Source of the DNA: Proteles cristata cristata
Taxonomy: Eukaryota; Chordata; Mammalia; Carnivora; Hyaenidae
Length of the DNA stretch: 64,000 nucleotides
Direction of reading: 5' to 3'
Assembly (NCBI GenBank): GCA_017311185.1
Contig: JAESUZ010000980.1
Location: 806,001 to 870,000 of the forward strand
Positions 46,600 to 57,344 of the stretch are shown here, piece by piece. Each line of letters begins with the position of its first letter. Within the stretch, counting starts at the first letter, position 1. The translations under genes and the position numbers were made by a program. The notes beneath the pieces are model-generated. The model was not told the origin of the DNA. It saw nothing but the letters and a program-made list of their open reading frames with translations, and ran no database searches.

Positions 46600-47350
46600 C
46601 ACAATCGTATGAGGTGTCACTCATGAAAAATAGTGGGGGAACTTAGTATGTTGAATGGAGATGAACTTGGGTGCCACTCTCAGCAGTTTTTGCTGGCGAC
46701 TCCACAGATCTCTGAGGTGTGCAGTGACAATTCTTAGAGAAAGCAATCAAGGTTATTTCAGCAAGCAGCTGTCTCACAAACACCTCCAGGATGCCTTTGA
46801 AGGTTGAAGGATGTTGATCAAAGCAAAGTGTCTTGTGAGGCTTCAGAGATATTTCAGCAGGACATTGAAACGAAACAAGGGAACTGACATCAACTTCACT
46901 CCCCATGTTGTGGTGGTTTGTCCTATGGGCACCAAGCCTCTGATATTATGCATGCACGAAGATTTAGATGACAACGCATTGCAGTTGCCATAGCAAAAAC
47001 AGCGTAATATCTATTAGCGTATACTCCATGGTCCACAAATACTTAGGAAAGAAAGCACCACATTTGCTAGGATTAACTTCTCTTTCATGGAACAAAATGG
47101 AATTTACGATCGCCTCGAAGGCTGGCTTTGAAACTTTGCCTTTCCCCAAAAAGAGCTCAGGATAGGTCATACGCTAGCACTACAGAGTTAAATTCTGTAT
47201 CAGCTTTGTACACGGGGACAAACGGGAGACCCCAAATTGTCCATCTCTGTCGCGGCGTCCTGAAGAAAAACGATCACTTTGTGCTAACTGGTAGAACTCA
47301 GCAAGGCAGAAAGACATTGATTTTGGAAGGAAAAGTCTTAAAACTCTAGT
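46600..47350. promoter_or_regulatory. CpG-retaining unique segment; candidate conserved noncoding element
   Basis: No repeat family is recognisable. Fifteen CpGs fall in 401 bases (46871-47271), with clusters ACGATCGCCTCGAAGG (47106) and GTCGCGGCGTCC (47249). Several short open frames on both strands (46643-46906 minus, 46964-47170 minus, 47128-47349 plus, 47180-47389 minus) overlap each other, so none stands out as an exon. The retained CpGs fit either selection or low germline methylation. Confidence 0.4.
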
Positions 47351-47457
47351 GAATAGATTTGCAAGAGTAAAAACCCTTTTCTTATTCACATTCTATCAGA
47401 AATACTTAAAAGCATTAAGAAATTCTATAAATGGCGACAAATACAAGTACACATTAC

Positions 47458-47653
47458 TTACTACATTCTATCAAAGTCATAGCATTCTAAATCAGCTAAG
47501 AATGTTAAATAAATTTGAAGAAAGAACAGTCAGAAATTTAAAGGAATCATTTTAATTACTACATTCTATCAAAGTCATAGCATTCTAAATCAGCTAAGAA
47601 TGTTAAATAAATTTGAAGAAAGAACAGTCAGAAATTTAAAGGAATCATTTTAA
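47458..47653. repeat. Perfect 98-bp tandem duplication
   Basis: Copies 47458-47555 and 47556-47653 are identical at every base. Each begins TTACTACATTCTATCAAAG and ends GGAATCATTTTAA. A related ACATTCTATCA also lies just upstream, near 47388. It contains no recognised transposon. Confidence 0.97.
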
Positions 47654-47857
47654 CATCCATATAATAAAATAATTACTTTAAAAATCCTAAGTTTCGTTAC
47701 CCTCCCCATGTAATTGTTTTTCTGTACAAAATGATTAACGGAAAGTCTTCACTGAAAGAGAAACATACTAGTTATCCTATTATGGGCACACTTAGCATCA
47801 TACATAATACGGGGGTTGGGGGAATCTCATCCACAGCCTCCTACTTTCTCTGTCTCT

Positions 47858-47862
47858 TTCTT

Positions 47863-47932
<70 letters not shown>
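47858..47932. repeat. Compound (CT)n(CA)n microsatellite
   Basis: A CT-rich tract passes directly into about 26 CA units. Long pure runs of this type are usually highly length-variable. Confidence 0.97.
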
Positions 47933-47934
<2 letters not shown>

Positions 47935-48825
47935 AAACGTTTATGTTTATCAGGGAGCTCTCTGATGTTTCTAGCTCTTCTTCCTTTTTCTTTTTCTCCT
48001 TCAACCTAGGAGAATAGAATCAGAAGGCAGAAACAGCTCGATTTCAGGAGTTCTTTTTCATTTGATCCTCAAGAAAAATCAGACATTGTCTCAACCACCA
48101 TAAGGTAACCTAAATTTTGAAACTGACAGGAGTACCAGAGTACAGTTGTGACTTGTTACGCCTTATAACCTGTCAGAATGTCTATGTGATTTAGTAAAAT
48201 TCAATCTGTTAACTGGATAGAGGAAAGAAGATACACAAAGTAGAAGACATTCACAAAATTGAGGTTGTTTTATTAATAGCGTACACACTGATGTGAGAAA
48301 CTGGGTTAAAGTTTGAATTTTCTTCAGTGTTTATATCTGGTAACTGCTGTACACTGATATATTTTTATTTTCATTGTAAAACCCAAGGTACTTCTTGATT
48401 TGGCCTCAACCCATATTTCCAAGCATCATACCCAACACTTTATGCTTTTCCTGTAGTGAACTCTATTGGCCATCCCACATCTACCCTTGCACTTTTGCCT
48501 CTGATCCTTTGCTGTTACTTTAGTGTCCACTCACCTGGAATATTAAGGCCGTTGCATCTTTACCCAAAGGACTTAGAACGGTTTCCTATGTCCTCAATGA
48601 AAAGTACAAAATGTGGCATTGTATCAGTCTGTTTTGCTATTGGAACTTGATCAAGCCATTATTAGAGCACTTAATGCATACTGGTTTTTCTAATGTTGAA
48701 TTCTATACATCTTTGAATTGTAAATTTCTTGAGGAATAAGATCATATATTACTGTATTACTAGACCTGTTAAGAGAATATGTCTATTAAGAGAATAGTTC
48801 CTGAAGTCACATAGACTAAGATGAT
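47933..48825. other. Unassigned sequence
   Basis: No gene. The stretch 48420-48790 (CACTTTATGCTTTTCC ... TAAATTTCTTGAGGAATAAGATC) may be a decayed L2 3' part, with low confidence. Confidence 0.4.
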
Positions 48826-49005
48826 ACTTCGTCTTTGCAACCGAGAGGCTGTTTGGGCAAAATTCTCAACCTCCTCTGAGACTCAGTTTCCTAATTTGTA
48901 CCTCAGGGCCATATGGCTGTGGTGAGAGTTGGTCACGATGGTGGATTTAAAGTCCTCTGAACAGTATGTGGCACATAGCATACAATAAATACTGCTATTG
49001 CTGTT
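48826..49005 (+). mobile_element. MIR SINE
   Basis: AATTCTCAACCTCCTCTGAG, ACTCAGTTTCCTAATTTGTA, GTGGTGAGAGTTGG, CAGTATGTGGCACATAGCATACAATAAATACTGC match MIR from core to tail. Confidence 0.88.
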
Positions 49006-49713
49006 TCACTCCCAAAGTAACTAGCATAAGGTTAAACTCATATTGAAGCTTTAATAAAAATCTATTAATTGTTTAATGCATGAATAGATGAAAATGCCTT
49101 CCTTTAAAAGTCATTGAAGTTGCTTACTCTATTTTCTTTTAATTTGTGAGAACTAAGGGGAAATAACCAAAACGGTTAGTTCTATGTGTAACAAATAAGG
49201 TCTGCTGAAACATCTACAAACCAATTGGGGAGCACTGTAATTGGTGACCCCCAGGAATTTTCTCCTGGAGGCAGTTCCTTGGAAGAGCAAGGAAATGCAA
49301 AGATATGCAAAGAGTATTATCCAGCTGCGACAAGCTTATTAGTGCTTCATTGACTCTATCGAGAGCAACTCACCTGCTACAGCTCTGTCTGGGAATCCTC
49401 GGGGCGCAGATGGCCTCAGCTGTTCAGTCACAGCCAATGTACACAGTTAACCAGGTCATCAGCCTGGGAATGGTCCTCATTCAACCTGCCTGTCCTTGTT
49501 TGGGCTGTGGCGGCGCATATATGACAAAGGAAAATCTTGATATTACATAGACCCTATGGAAACAGATCTTTACAATAAATCAAGAACATCCTAAAAATTG
49601 AAAGTGAAAGTCTCCATCCAAAGCATGCAGACTTGCCCATGGAGATAAGAAAATTTTTGAAAGTATTCTTATTACTTTTAACGTTAAAAGTATTTGTGTA
49701 ATTTCCTATTGTG
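49006..49713. other. Unique sequence, partly GC-rich
   Basis: At 49250-49550 a less AT-rich stretch contains CCAGGAATTTTCTCCTGG and GGCTGTGGCGGCGCATATATG, with an 81-codon plus-strand frame (49305-49550). I recognise neither a protein nor a repeat in it. Confidence 0.4.
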
Positions 49714-50261
49714 ACTATGATGAGGGAGCATGGGACAAGCTGAGGGCAAGGTATAGGCTAACAGCACCCTGCCCCCAGGTGGAATATGTGTGATATTCCT
49801 CGGATACTCCTGGCTTCCCAAAAACTAAGGAAAGGGGTTTAAGCGCTTGCCGTGGTGATGTGGGAAACTAAGGCAAATGAAACATTAAATTCCCCTACTG
49901 CCTACAGCCCATTGACAAGTCCTTGAAATCAGCAGAATGAACTCCCTCTAGGGGCTCAGCTGCCTCGATGATGACACTTTGCTAGGGGAAAAAGAGAATC
50001 TTAGCTTAATGTTATCCCAACCTCAAGGGTCTTGTAAGTCTACTTCCTTTATCTCAAAGGCCCCAAAATATATACTGGCAATCAGACTCCAAGCTTATGG
50101 CCCCTCAATATACATCAGAAGGGTCTCATGACTGAAGTTTTACTAAATGGTAGGAAATAGTGTTTCCCTAGCAATAGCTAGCCCCTCAAGGTCCTGGAAA
50201 CTTTGCTTCCAAAATTACTAAGTAGACTTAGTCGATCCCTAACCCCCTCTCAACCTGGAGG

Positions 50262-50268
50262 TATATAA
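50262..50268 (+). promoter_or_regulatory. LTR TATA box
   Basis: TATATAA lies 69 bases upstream of the LTR AATAAA, the spacing expected for a compact R region. Whether it is still used cannot be told from sequence. Confidence 0.65.
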
Positions 50269-50330
50269 TGAGTTACCTGTCGTGACTGCAGTGTAGCTCT
50301 TCCTGCCCATGTATCCTGTTCCCACGCTTT

Positions 50331-50336
50331 AATAAA
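50331..50336 (+). terminator. LTR polyadenylation signal
   Basis: AATAAA is followed by a short R/U5 region with TTTTTGCACC, as is typical of gamma-type LTRs. Confidence 0.7.
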
Positions 50337-50545
50337 ATCACCTTTTTGCACCAAAGACATCTTCAAGAATTCTTTCTTGGCTGTCAGCTGTAAACTACCA
50401 TCCTACATCACCCCAAAACTTCATCAACTAAAATAGGTACCCATAGTATTTCTTGAACTGAACATGGTGCTCCATTGTTAAAATTGGATAATTTAATGTC
50501 CCCCTCCCCTTTAATTTATAGTGGATGAAACAAGATAGTTTTCTG

Positions 50546-50775
50546 TTTTTAATAAAAAAAATTAATGTTTATTTTTTTGAGAAAGAGAATAAAGAGAGAG
50601 TGTGTGGACATGTGAGCAGGTGAGGGACAGAGAGAGAGGGAGAGAGAGAATCCCAAGAAGGGTCCATGCTGACAGTGCAGAGCCAGATGCAGAGCTTAAA
50701 CTCACAAACTGAGATCATGACATGAGCTGAAATCAAGAGTCTGAAGCTTAACCAACTGAGCCACTCAGGCATCCC
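50546..50775 (-). repeat. CAN-SINE
   Basis: Antisense SINE with head GGGATGCCTGAGTGGCTCAG and the older AGACTCTTGATTTCAGCTC region. Duplication CAAGATAGTTTTCT (50531-50544) / CAAGATAATTTTCT (50776-50789). Confidence 0.94.
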
Positions 50776-50789
50776 CAAGATAATTTTCT

Positions 50790-51344
50790 TAACTTGAAAT
50801 GTAAACGTCAGTTGGGAGCTTCTTTACTCTTGAGATTTAGAAAAGGTTATTTGAACCACAGTTCCATGGCTTGATGCAAGAGTTCTGAGACTACCTGGGA
50901 TTATGATCTGTTGATCACCTCTATTTCTGGGACTCATGCTTTTGGTTTTTTGTGGCTTTTTTGGGGGGGCCCTGTGAAATCTTAGTTCTATACACCATTA
51001 CCCTAGATGAAACTCTGTCCCTTTGCTGATTTCTACAAGACTTTGTGATTTTAGATTTAGTGTTGATTTGGGGGCCGTGAGGAGGGGCCACAATGAACTT
51101 TGATCACTAAAAAAAATGTAACATTTCCTATTGAAAACTGCACCTCTTAAAAATCCTTTCAGTCACATTGCCACCAAAAGCAGAGCCCATGATTCATCCT
51201 CCTCCAGCTTTTTGCTATTTCTCTGGTTCATATCTCTTTCTGCTTCATTTTTCCCCTTTGTCCCTTTTCTTTTTCTTAGAACACAGAGCAAAACCTACAG
51301 AGTTCCTCTTTATCAGATAAAGTCAGCATTATATGCAGGGAGGC
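50790..51344. other. Unassigned sequence
   Basis: Contains a short G-run (about 50963-50970) and nothing recognised as a gene or repeat. Confidence 0.5.
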
Positions 51345-51545
51345 TTCCTTGATTGGAATCCCAGCGCTGGGACCTCCAGTGATGTGACCTTGGATAGGTC
51401 ACTTAACCTTAGCTTCATCATCAGTAAAATGGAGGAGGAAAGAATTCATATCTCATGAACATAGTTATAATGATTAAATGAAGTAATATGTATAATAAGC
51501 ATTTAGAACAGTTTTTGGCACAGAGTAAGCAACAAAAATGTTTAT
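51345..51545 (+). mobile_element. MIR SINE
   Basis: GTGACCTTGGATAGGTCACTTAACC, ATCAGTAAAATGGAGGAGG, ATGATTAAATGAAGTAATATG and TTGGCACAGAGTAAGCAAC match MIR through most of its length. Confidence 0.92.
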
Positions 51546-52340
51546 TAAAAAATTATTTCTTTTGTTATTGTTGCTTGGACTCTCTCAGCACCTAATCTCC
51601 AATTTCCAGTGACTCATCAAGATAGTTTCCAGCAAAGCAACCTTTCTCTTCCTAGGAGGAAATCTGCTGCCAGATGTTCAGGGAACAGTGGGTTTCATGT
51701 TATTAGAAATGCTTTCATCTCTGAAATCATTTGTAAAATATTCGCGTCTGCTATTATTTTCTATCATGTGCTAAAATACTGCAAGGAACACATATTTACA
51801 GATAAGCTGGTAACCAATCTAAGCACTTTATAATCTTAAATCTATGGAACATGATCCCACAGGGTTTATGATGACTGGACAATGAATATTGTATAATTTC
51901 TTTTTTAGAAGCTAATTACAGTCTTTCTAGTTCAAAGGCAATATCAGAAAAAAAAATTAGTTTTGTTTGGACTATAGCACATACACATTATCAACCAAAG
52001 CAAAAAGGTATGTGTATGTGTGTGTGTGTGTGATGCTAAAACGAAGCTGTTTATAATTCCAGCAATGTATGGGGCTATAACCTAGACCAGTAAGCTATTT
52101 AAACTTGACTCTATATCAGTATTTCCTTCAATGAAATGATAAGCAGAACTATTTAAGGTCATCTTCTGGGTAAAGGGATAGCATGTGGACAGTTGCTCCT
52201 AGGACATTTTAAAATCAAAACGGACATAAAAGGAGGTATTATTCAAAGCAGAGACAGTGGTGGGAAAGGGAAAACTGATTAGGCAAAGTTCAGAGCCAAA
52301 TTATCTCTGGAGCAAGAAAAATTAAGCTGGGAATGCACAC
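51546..52340. other. Unassigned sequence
   Basis: A short (TG)n lies at about 52010-52032. No gene or recognised repeat otherwise. Confidence 0.5.
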
Positions 52341-52518
52341 CTCCAGGTGCTCCAATTGGCCATCAGCTTTATCTGGAACCTTGTTAGAAATGCAAATTCT
52401 GGACCCCTTCCCATACTCAGTCACACTTAGAATCTTAGCAGGAAGGGTCCGGAAATCTGTTTTCACAAGCTCTCCTGGTGATTGTCATGCATGCTCAAGT
52501 TTGAGAAGCTCCAAGGAA
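52341..52518 (-). mobile_element. MER5A-like hAT-Charlie element, antisense
   Basis: CTTGTTAGAAATGCAAATTCT, GGAAATCTGTTTTCACAAGC, TCTCCTGGTGATTGTCATGC and CTCAAGTTTGAGAAGC match MER5A in reverse orientation. Confidence 0.88.
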
Positions 52519-54257
52519 TATGCATTTCTGAGTCCTTGTCCACGTTCTCTAAAATAATTTAAGTGAAAAATCCAAGAGGAAGAGTGAGCAAATTTAACTT
52601 GGCATTTTATTTTATTTGAAATTTGCTGTTTAATCTCCTTGATTAAGCTAAGCATCTCCTTTATTTTCCCTGCTCTGGGAGTAAGTTGATCACATGAGAG
52701 ATAATAATTTCATGTGGAATTCTAGGATTATTTGAGTAAACTAAAAACTGGAATAAAAAAAAGATCCTGTGAAATTTAACCTTATATGTGGCAGAAAGCC
52801 CTGAGCAATTGGGTGCCGATCTCTTTAAAATGATGCTGTGTCCTCTTTAGTTATCTGTGTATTTTTGGCAATCTATGTAGAATCAGGATGTGTGAGAGGA
52901 CTGAGAAGACAAGATCACTTTACCAAGGCTTCGGTAAATGCCAGTCTTAATCCAGGCGGACAGTGTTGAGTGTTTTGTTAGATCAGTGATAGTCCACTAA
53001 GGGCTAATGTGGAATCTGAGTTTCCAACACCGGAAGAGAGAAAGATTTTTATATATTGAACAATAAAACAAGAATATAACAGAAAGAGGAGTTTCAAATC
53101 TTTTTCTTATTAGAATCTGTTTGAATAAAGTGATATAAAAGTCATTATCTATGTTAGAAAGGAAAACTTCTTCAGAATAAATATTTTTGAAGATGTGAAT
53201 TTTTCCCATTTGTTAAGCAATAAAGCAATGAATGTATAAATTATAAATACAGCTAATTCGCTTGTAATAAAATGGTATGCGTTATTGATTTCAAATTTCA
53301 AAGCTATAAACAAACACTTTCCTATATTAAAGATTTCCATTTTCTCACCTAATTATACATTCAGTCTTTAATGAATCTGAAATAGTACTGTGTTGATATT
53401 ACAGCTGATGTAGAAAAGATTTTTCTTTGAAATATAACCTTAAAATGTTTGTTCAGCCATCCCTCAGATAAAAAAAAGTGCAGAAACATAATCTTACACA
53501 ATTTTCTAAAAAATGTGAAGTTGTAAAAATGGAATACAGAGCAAGAAAAAAAAAGAAATTTTGATACGCAGAAATATCATCAGTTATTAAAAAGCATTAA
53601 AAATGTTCCAGAAATATAAATGGTTACCAGAGGCTGCCAGGGTCTAGACAGTTTATGGCATTTCTTATTTATCCAGTAAAAATATAATAAAGGCCAATTT
53701 AGATTCCTGTTATGCTCCTAATAAGCTTATAAGAACTAATCGTGTCACTGAAGCATCATAACAATGTTATCAACATATTACTATTTATTTTTCTGAAGTA
53801 TACCACATTATGGATAGTACTGCTTTATTGTAAGTAAGTAGCAATCATGTGTGTCAGAGTAGGAAATAATATCTATTGCACCCTCACCCTACACGTTAAA
53901 AAATGTTATATGAAAAGCCGCTTTCTAGTGTCTTCCAAAATCAAATGACACATTTTCAGTTACTTTCTCTCTCTCACTTGAGAAAGTACATAATTTAAAA
54001 AATAACCTGCATTGTTAATATAACTTTAAGCAATGTCGGAGGGACTGTCTTAAATTATATATTATATATAAAAGAGGAAATAAAGGGAGGCAGACAAAAC
54101 TGTGATCAAAAGGCACATAATATTTTCATTAAAATTGTTATTTATGTTAGAATTTCACAGACAAAACAGAAAGAAGAAATCAACCGAGAATATTTGTTTT
54201 CTCATTAGAGGTAGTAGTTCTTTTAAAAAACTCCCCCAATATTAAGTGAAAACTTAA
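52519..54257. other. Unassigned AT-rich sequence
   Basis: No gene or recognised repeat. The part at 52600-52760 is non-repetitive and may be mildly conserved, by impression only. Confidence 0.45.
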
Positions 54258-54272
54258 TAACTGAAAACTTTT

Positions 54273-54468
54273 TTTTTAATATTTTATTTATTTCTAGGAG
54301 AGAGAGAGAGAGAGACAGCATGAGCAGGGGAGGGTCAGAGAGAGAGGGAGTCACAGACTGAAACAGGCTCCAGGCTCTGAGCTGGCAGTCAGCACGAACC
54401 CACGAACCGCGAGATCATGACCTAAGCAAAAGTTGGACGCTTAACCGACTAAGCCACCCAGGCGTCCC
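54273..54468 (-). repeat. Young-subfamily CAN-SINE with B-box deletion
   Basis: Young signature in antisense. About twenty bases are missing between GTCAGCAC and GAACCCACGAACC. In sense this joins GGTTC to GTGCTGAC and breaks the pol III B box. Duplication TAACTGAAAACTTTT at 54258-54272 and 54471-54485. Confidence 0.96.
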
Positions 54469-54485
54469 ATTAACTGAAAACTTTT

Positions 54486-55595
54486 AAGTCAGTTTTTTTA
54501 GTTCTAAAATCCTCTTGTGACCTGTGGGAATCTTTGACTCGGCTTCTGTGTCCTTTTGACATGATCCCCATACCCTTCCATAAGTTTTCTCGTTTTCTCG
54601 TATGACAAGGTTTCCTGTCCTAGACCTGGAACTGGCCATTTTGTCCCCCTCCATAGTCCTGATGCTTTTTAAAGTGAATATTTTTTTGATACCATTACTG
54701 TGGTTAGGGGTGGCTAGGAACAATTTTTTTTTTTTTTTTTTTTTTTGTAAATACTGACTTAAATATTCAAAAGGGGATTTTTTTTTCCTGGTTCTCTAGG
54801 ATTGGTACCAGTTAGGTTTTCTTTGCTCACATCCAAACTGGTGATTGTCAATTTTTAAAATTCCTATCTCATAAGGAAAAATAACTATCTGCATTTTCGA
54901 TGAACATTTACTTATTTATTACCAGGATTGAATGTTTTGTTTATATTCTTTTATATTTTGTATTTTGTATTGCCTATTCATGCTTTTAGTTTGTTTGCTG
55001 TATTCTTTCTCCACATGCCAAGAAAAGAACCCCTCTCTCTCATAACTGTTTTGAAATGAAGTCTCCCTAAGACTATTCTATGTTATAAATAATATTTAAT
55101 ATATTATGAATATCACTTGAAAATGTTATGTTAGTTAACACTGGCAGAACTATAACACATGATGAAGGAACATTGATTATGAAAAAAGCTTTGTTTACCT
55201 AATCTAAAAATTGAAAAAACAAAAATTAGAAATGCATTTATTGGTTTATATCAATTAAATGTGCATCTTTGATTTTCTTGGATAGTCATGAGTTTTAATA
55301 CCCTATTCCAATGTTTCTAAAATTACATTCAGAATTGTTAAAAATCATGCACCTAATCTTTAGTCATAAAATATTAACATTATTTGTACCAAGAGTCTTT
55401 ATGGGGCTAAATTATGAATGGCTTTATGGAAATAGATGTTTTCATTAAAAAGTAAATACTGGCTAAATATACTTTGGATAAACAAATTAAGAGTAGACAT
55501 GCATATTTTTAAGGAAAGCCATATCATTGTTGTAAAGACACCTGGAATAGAAAGAAGAATGCTAAGAAATTCTACAAAAAATTATCTGTTTATCT
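54486..55595. other. Unassigned AT-rich sequence
   Basis: A poly-T run lies at about 54724-54747. No gene or recognised transposon. Confidence 0.5.
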
Positions 55596-55603
55596 CCACT
55601 CTT

Positions 55604-55828
55604 TTTTTTAAATTTTTTTTTATGTTTTTTTATTTATTTCTAGGAGAGAGAGAGACAGAGTGAGCAGGGGAGGGTCAGAGAGAGAGGGAGTCACAGACTG
55701 AAACAGGCTCCAGGCTCCGAGCAGGCAGTCAGCACAGAGCCCGATGCAGGGCTCAAACCCACAAACCGCGAGATCATGACCTAAACGAAGGTCGGACGCT
55801 TAACCGACTAAGCCACCCAGGCGCCCGG
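55604..55828 (-). repeat. Young-subfamily CAN-SINE, adjoining an older SINE
   Basis: Antisense young-type copy. The short duplication CCACTCTT (55596-55603 and 55829-55836) places it beside the T-rich end of the next SINE. Head GCCGGGCGCCTGGGTGGCTTAG. Confidence 0.94.
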
Positions 55829-55836
55829 CCACTCTT

Positions 55837-56038
55837 CTCTTTTTAAACTTTTAAATATTTGTTTATTTTCAGAGAGAACATGAGCAGGGTAGGGGCAGAG
55901 AGAGAGGGAAAGACAGAGTCCCAAGCAGACTCTGTGCTGTCAGAGCAGAGCCTGATGTGGGGCTTGAACCCACAAACTGTGAGATCATGACCTGAGCCAA
56001 AATCAAGAGTCCAACTGACTGAGCCACCCAGGTGCCCC
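55837..56038 (-). repeat. Older CAN-SINE adjoining the young copy
   Basis: Antisense SINE with head GGGGCACCTGGGTGGCTCAG and the GACTCTTGATTTTGGCTC region. The flank TATCCCCACC to its right resembles TATCTCCACT to the left of the young copy (55591), so the pair probably arose as insertion of the young copy at the left end of this older one. Confidence 0.93.
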
Positions 56039-57120
56039 TATCCCCACCTTCCAAACTGACCACGGTGGTTACCTTGACATGTATGTCTCAGAGTAATTTT
56101 TCCTTTAAAATATGTTTTAAATTGTATAAATCAGCAGGGAATTGATATCTGTGTATGATAGAAGCTAGGTGCACATTGAAAGCATATAAAATGATCCCCA
56201 AGATGTAGGTATTAGCAGATCACTATTTTTTGGTTTTAATATTTGATTTAATAATACGCAAGTTGAATTTCTGCTTGAGCCAAAAACATTTTCAAATCCT
56301 CCTAGAAGTGATAGAAAACACTAAATATGACCCACTGTCATATAAAAACACATGATGCTATAGGCTAAGATGACAGGGTGAGATTATCTTAAATACTGAG
56401 ATTTTACTACTTTCTATCGGGGGGGGAATATCTTAAATTAGATATTATATATAAAACAGGAAATAAAGGGAAGCGTAATAAAGGGTTAAGACCTACTCTC
56501 ATATGTGATTTTGCACAAATCCAGTATTTATAGTATAACAGAAGTGATGCTTTCTTCTCCAAACCTTCAGCTAATGAAAAATGTGTTTTTAAAGTGTTTA
56601 CTTTGTTTTTATACAAGTCCATCTTTATTTGTAAAAAATATTATACAGCTAATTATTATTGTTAATAATTATTGTTATAATAATTAAGACTGACATTTGA
56701 TAGTTTAAACATGTAAAAATCAAGTGTTCTCATGCAGAATTTAATTAGGAAATTCATAGTTCACAAACATATGTAAATCTTGTTGGTAGTTCTTGAGAAC
56801 ATTATTATAAATATTTTCAAGATACAGACAAAATTCGCAGTTAGGCTTGACATTTAATATATGAAATCGTATGCTGAATCTACTGATTTTTTTGTTAATA
56901 AGGTACATTTGAAATAACTGATTCAGACTATCAATGACTTGACATTTTTTTGTATAACCGAGATCTATATTGGCTTTATAATACTTCTAATAATACTTTC
57001 ACCAATAATAAACTGTTTTCTCAATGCTATGCAACTAGTTCAGAAACTGCTGTTTTCAGTACTACCCTCCGCTCCCAGCCCTCTGCCCCCGCAAAGGCAT
57101 GTCTTTGTTATATTAAATAT
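56039..57120. other. Unassigned AT-rich sequence
   Basis: No gene or recognised repeat. A G-run lies at about 56419-56426. Confidence 0.5.
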
Positions 57121-57129
57121 AAAGATGTA

Positions 57130-57335
57130 GGGAATGCCTGGGTGGCTCAGTCAGTTAAGCTTCCAACTTCAGCTCGGGTCGTGATCTCACATTTCCTGAG
57201 TCTGAGCCACATCAGGCTGTCAGCCTGGTTCAGAGTCTGGTTCAGATCCTCATCTCCCTCTCTCTTTGCACCACCCCCTAACCCCCGTAAGTGCGCACTC
57301 TCTCTCTCAAAAACAAATAAACATTAAAAAAAAAA
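57130..57335 (+). repeat. CAN-SINE with rearranged core
   Basis: Head GGGAATGCCTGGGTGGCTCAG. The core is rearranged (CAGGCTGTCAGCCTGGTTCAG, then GTCTGGTTCAG). Duplication AAAGATGTA at both ends. Confidence 0.93.
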
Positions 57336-57344
57336 AAAGATGTA

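Larger units (their letters stand above)
49718..50426 (+). mobile_element. Solo LTR of a class I (gamma-type) endogenous retrovirus
   Basis: A 709-bp element with terminal inverted repeats TGATGA...TCATCA, flanked by the 4-bp duplication ACTA (49714-49717 and 50427-50430). The promoter TATATAA lies at about 50262-50268, the polyadenylation signal AATAAA at 50331-50336, and then a U5-like GAATTCTTTCTTGGCTGTCAG. These are the parts of a gamma-retroviral-type LTR. No gag, pol or env sequence lies next to it, so recombination between two LTRs has removed the interior. It has no coding capacity. Confidence 0.85.

Noticed and set aside
47458..47653. 98-bp repeat as a CRISPR or satellite array
   Set aside because: Only two adjacent copies, no spacers, and a eukaryotic context.
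49305..49550. 81-codon frame upstream of the LTR as an exon or viral fragment
   Set aside because: No recognised protein features, and it lies outside the LTR boundary set by the ACTA duplication.
49718..50426. A complete endogenous provirus
   Set aside because: Only one LTR is present, with matching 4-bp flanks and no gag, pol or env remnant in the window.
56950..57327. 125-codon open frame as a gene
   Set aside because: Its second half is SINE sequence and the first half is AT-rich filler.
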